64,000 nucleotides of DNA from an uncultured Brevibacillus sp. (GTDB taxonomy: Bacteria > Bacillota > Bacilli > Brevibacillales > Brevibacillaceae). Both the position numbers and the translations under genes were made by a program. Positions 63,344 to 64,000 of the stretch are shown here, piece by piece (positions within the stretch are counted from its first letter, which is position 1; each line of letters opens with the position of its first letter). The stretch is taken from assembly GCF_947502445.1 (NCBI RefSeq), contig NZ_CANMZW010000014.1:1-64000 (forward strand), written 5' to 3'. The notes under the pieces are model-generated. The model was not told the origin of the DNA. It made no database searches and saw only the letters and a list, made by a program, of their open reading frames with translations.

Positions 63344-64000
63344 ATGACATTATTATTAAAAAATCGGGGCTCCGTATTGATTCTGATGTTCAATATTTTC
63401 CTCGTTTTTACTGGGATCGGCCTGATCATACCGATCATGCCTAAGTTCATGACGGAATTGGGCATTAGCGGAAGCACCGTCGGCTTACTGGTTGCAGCTT
63501 TTTCGCTGACACAGCTTCTTGTCTCGCCAATTGCTGGTCGTTTGGCGGATTCTTTTGGAAGAAAACGGATGATTGTCATTGGCTTAATCATATTCGCATT
63601 CACTGAATGGCTGTTTGGGATAGCGACCAACTCAGAGCTGCTGTTCATCTCGAGGCTGCTCGGAGGAATTAGTGCAGCCATGATCATGCCAGCTGTAGTG
63701 GCTTGTGTGGCAGACGTCACAACAAATGAAGAACGCGCTGCTGGAATGGGCTATATAAACGCTGCGATTACAACTGGTTTTATTATTGGACCAGGTATTG
63801 GCGGATATATCGCCGAATTTGGAATTCGTGTACCTTTTTATTCCGCTGCAGTTGCGGGGATGATTGCAGCAGGGTTTACACTGCTTTTCCTGCCGGAATC
63901 GCGCACTGTCAAAAAAGCACCATCTCAATCTTCAACCATTGCGAAACAGAAAAGCGGTCTTTTCTCGCAGCTAGGGCAGATCTATCGCGAGCCGTATTTT
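63344..64000 (+). CDS. multidrug MFS exporter, Bmr/NorA-like (partial)
   Basis: The first 219 codons of a DHA1 drug exporter; the gene continues past the window end. Motif A is GRLADSFGRKRMIVIG, then RLLGGISAAMIMPAVVA and motif C-like AAITTGFIIGPGIGGYIAE. At least six helices are seen. GGAGGA precedes the ATG. Induction by the divergent MerR regulator through P5 is expected. Confidence 0.92.
   Translation, partial: MTLLLKNRGSVLILMFNIFLVFTGIGLIIPIMPKFMTELGISGSTVGLLVAAFSLTQLLVSPIAGRLADSFGRKRMIVIGLIIFAFTEWLFGIATNSELLFISRLLGGISAAMIMPAVVACVADVTTNEERAAGMGYINAAITTGFIIGPGIGGYIAEFGIRVPFYSAAVAGMIAAGFTLLFLPESRTVKKAPSQSSTIAKQKSGLFSQLGQIYREPYF

Overview
The window looks like chromosome from a low-to-mid GC, Gram-positive, probably spore-forming member of the Bacillales. 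The protein mix (YitT, YczE, YokU, BlaR1/BlaI, DppBCDF-like transporters, many MerR/MarR/GNAT genes, strong GGAGG ribosome sites) fits Brevibacillus or a close relative best. That assignment is by recognition, not by a database search. I see no rRNA, tRNA, CRISPR array, prophage or insertion sequence. Most of the window is ordinary accessory chromosome: cell-wall enzymes, small-molecule transporters, one- or two-gene regulator/effector pairs and many serine hydrolases. Gene decay is unusually common.

Layout. 0-3.7 kb holds very small ORFs and broken genes, including a gene with two frameshifts and a DUF1259-type gene with one in-frame TAG. 3.8-11 kb carries a TIMP-like exported protein, maltose-type O-acetyltransferase, MarR regulator plus Old Yellow Enzyme, divergent EamA transporter and Lrp regulator, and a YitT protein. 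11.2-18.3 kb is a beta-lactam response locus: class B PBP, class A beta-lactamase lipoprotein, BlaR1, BlaI and a DacA-type carboxypeptidase, with three BlaI-type operators before the PBP and beta-lactamase genes. 18.6-25.1 kb has YczE, a quinone reductase, an internally deleted uridine kinase and a three-gene MoxR / VWA-metallopeptidase / helical-repeat operon. 25.3-26.9 kb is a scar of the acetoin dehydrogenase operon (acoR fused to acoL). 27.7-37.1 kb holds an FAH-family hydrolase, KatG behind a PerR-like box, azoreductase, a RibD-like reductase, a QacA-type exporter with divergent TetR, YokU and an FAD oxidoreductase.

38.4-49.3 kb reads as a peptide/muropeptide salvage cluster: serine hydrolase, VanX-type D-Ala-D-Ala dipeptidase, five-gene peptide ABC transporter, MurR/RpiR regulator, enolase-superfamily epimerase/racemase and a second serine hydrolase. 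49.4-54.3 kb has a MerR-GNAT remnant, a MerR/GyrI regulator, a GNAT enzyme and a large secreted serine hydrolase. 54.6-64 kb has a broken M3 oligopeptidase, a flavodoxin-fold azoreductase divergent from an ECF41/SigJ-like sigma factor, a pentapeptide-repeat protein, AraC, a QacA-type exporter, an Eis-type GNAT remnant, and a MerR regulator divergent from a Bmr-like exporter that runs off the window.

Regulation can be read from the DNA in several places: BlaI dyads; a PerR-like box on katG; two divergent promoters matching the ECF41 signature; and five promoters with the 19-bp spacer and central dyad typical of MerR activators. Three of these five share one operator sequence although they are spread over 15 kb, suggesting a small regulon. 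Gene decay is the other theme: about ten genes carry frameshifts, a nonsense codon or clean internal deletions.
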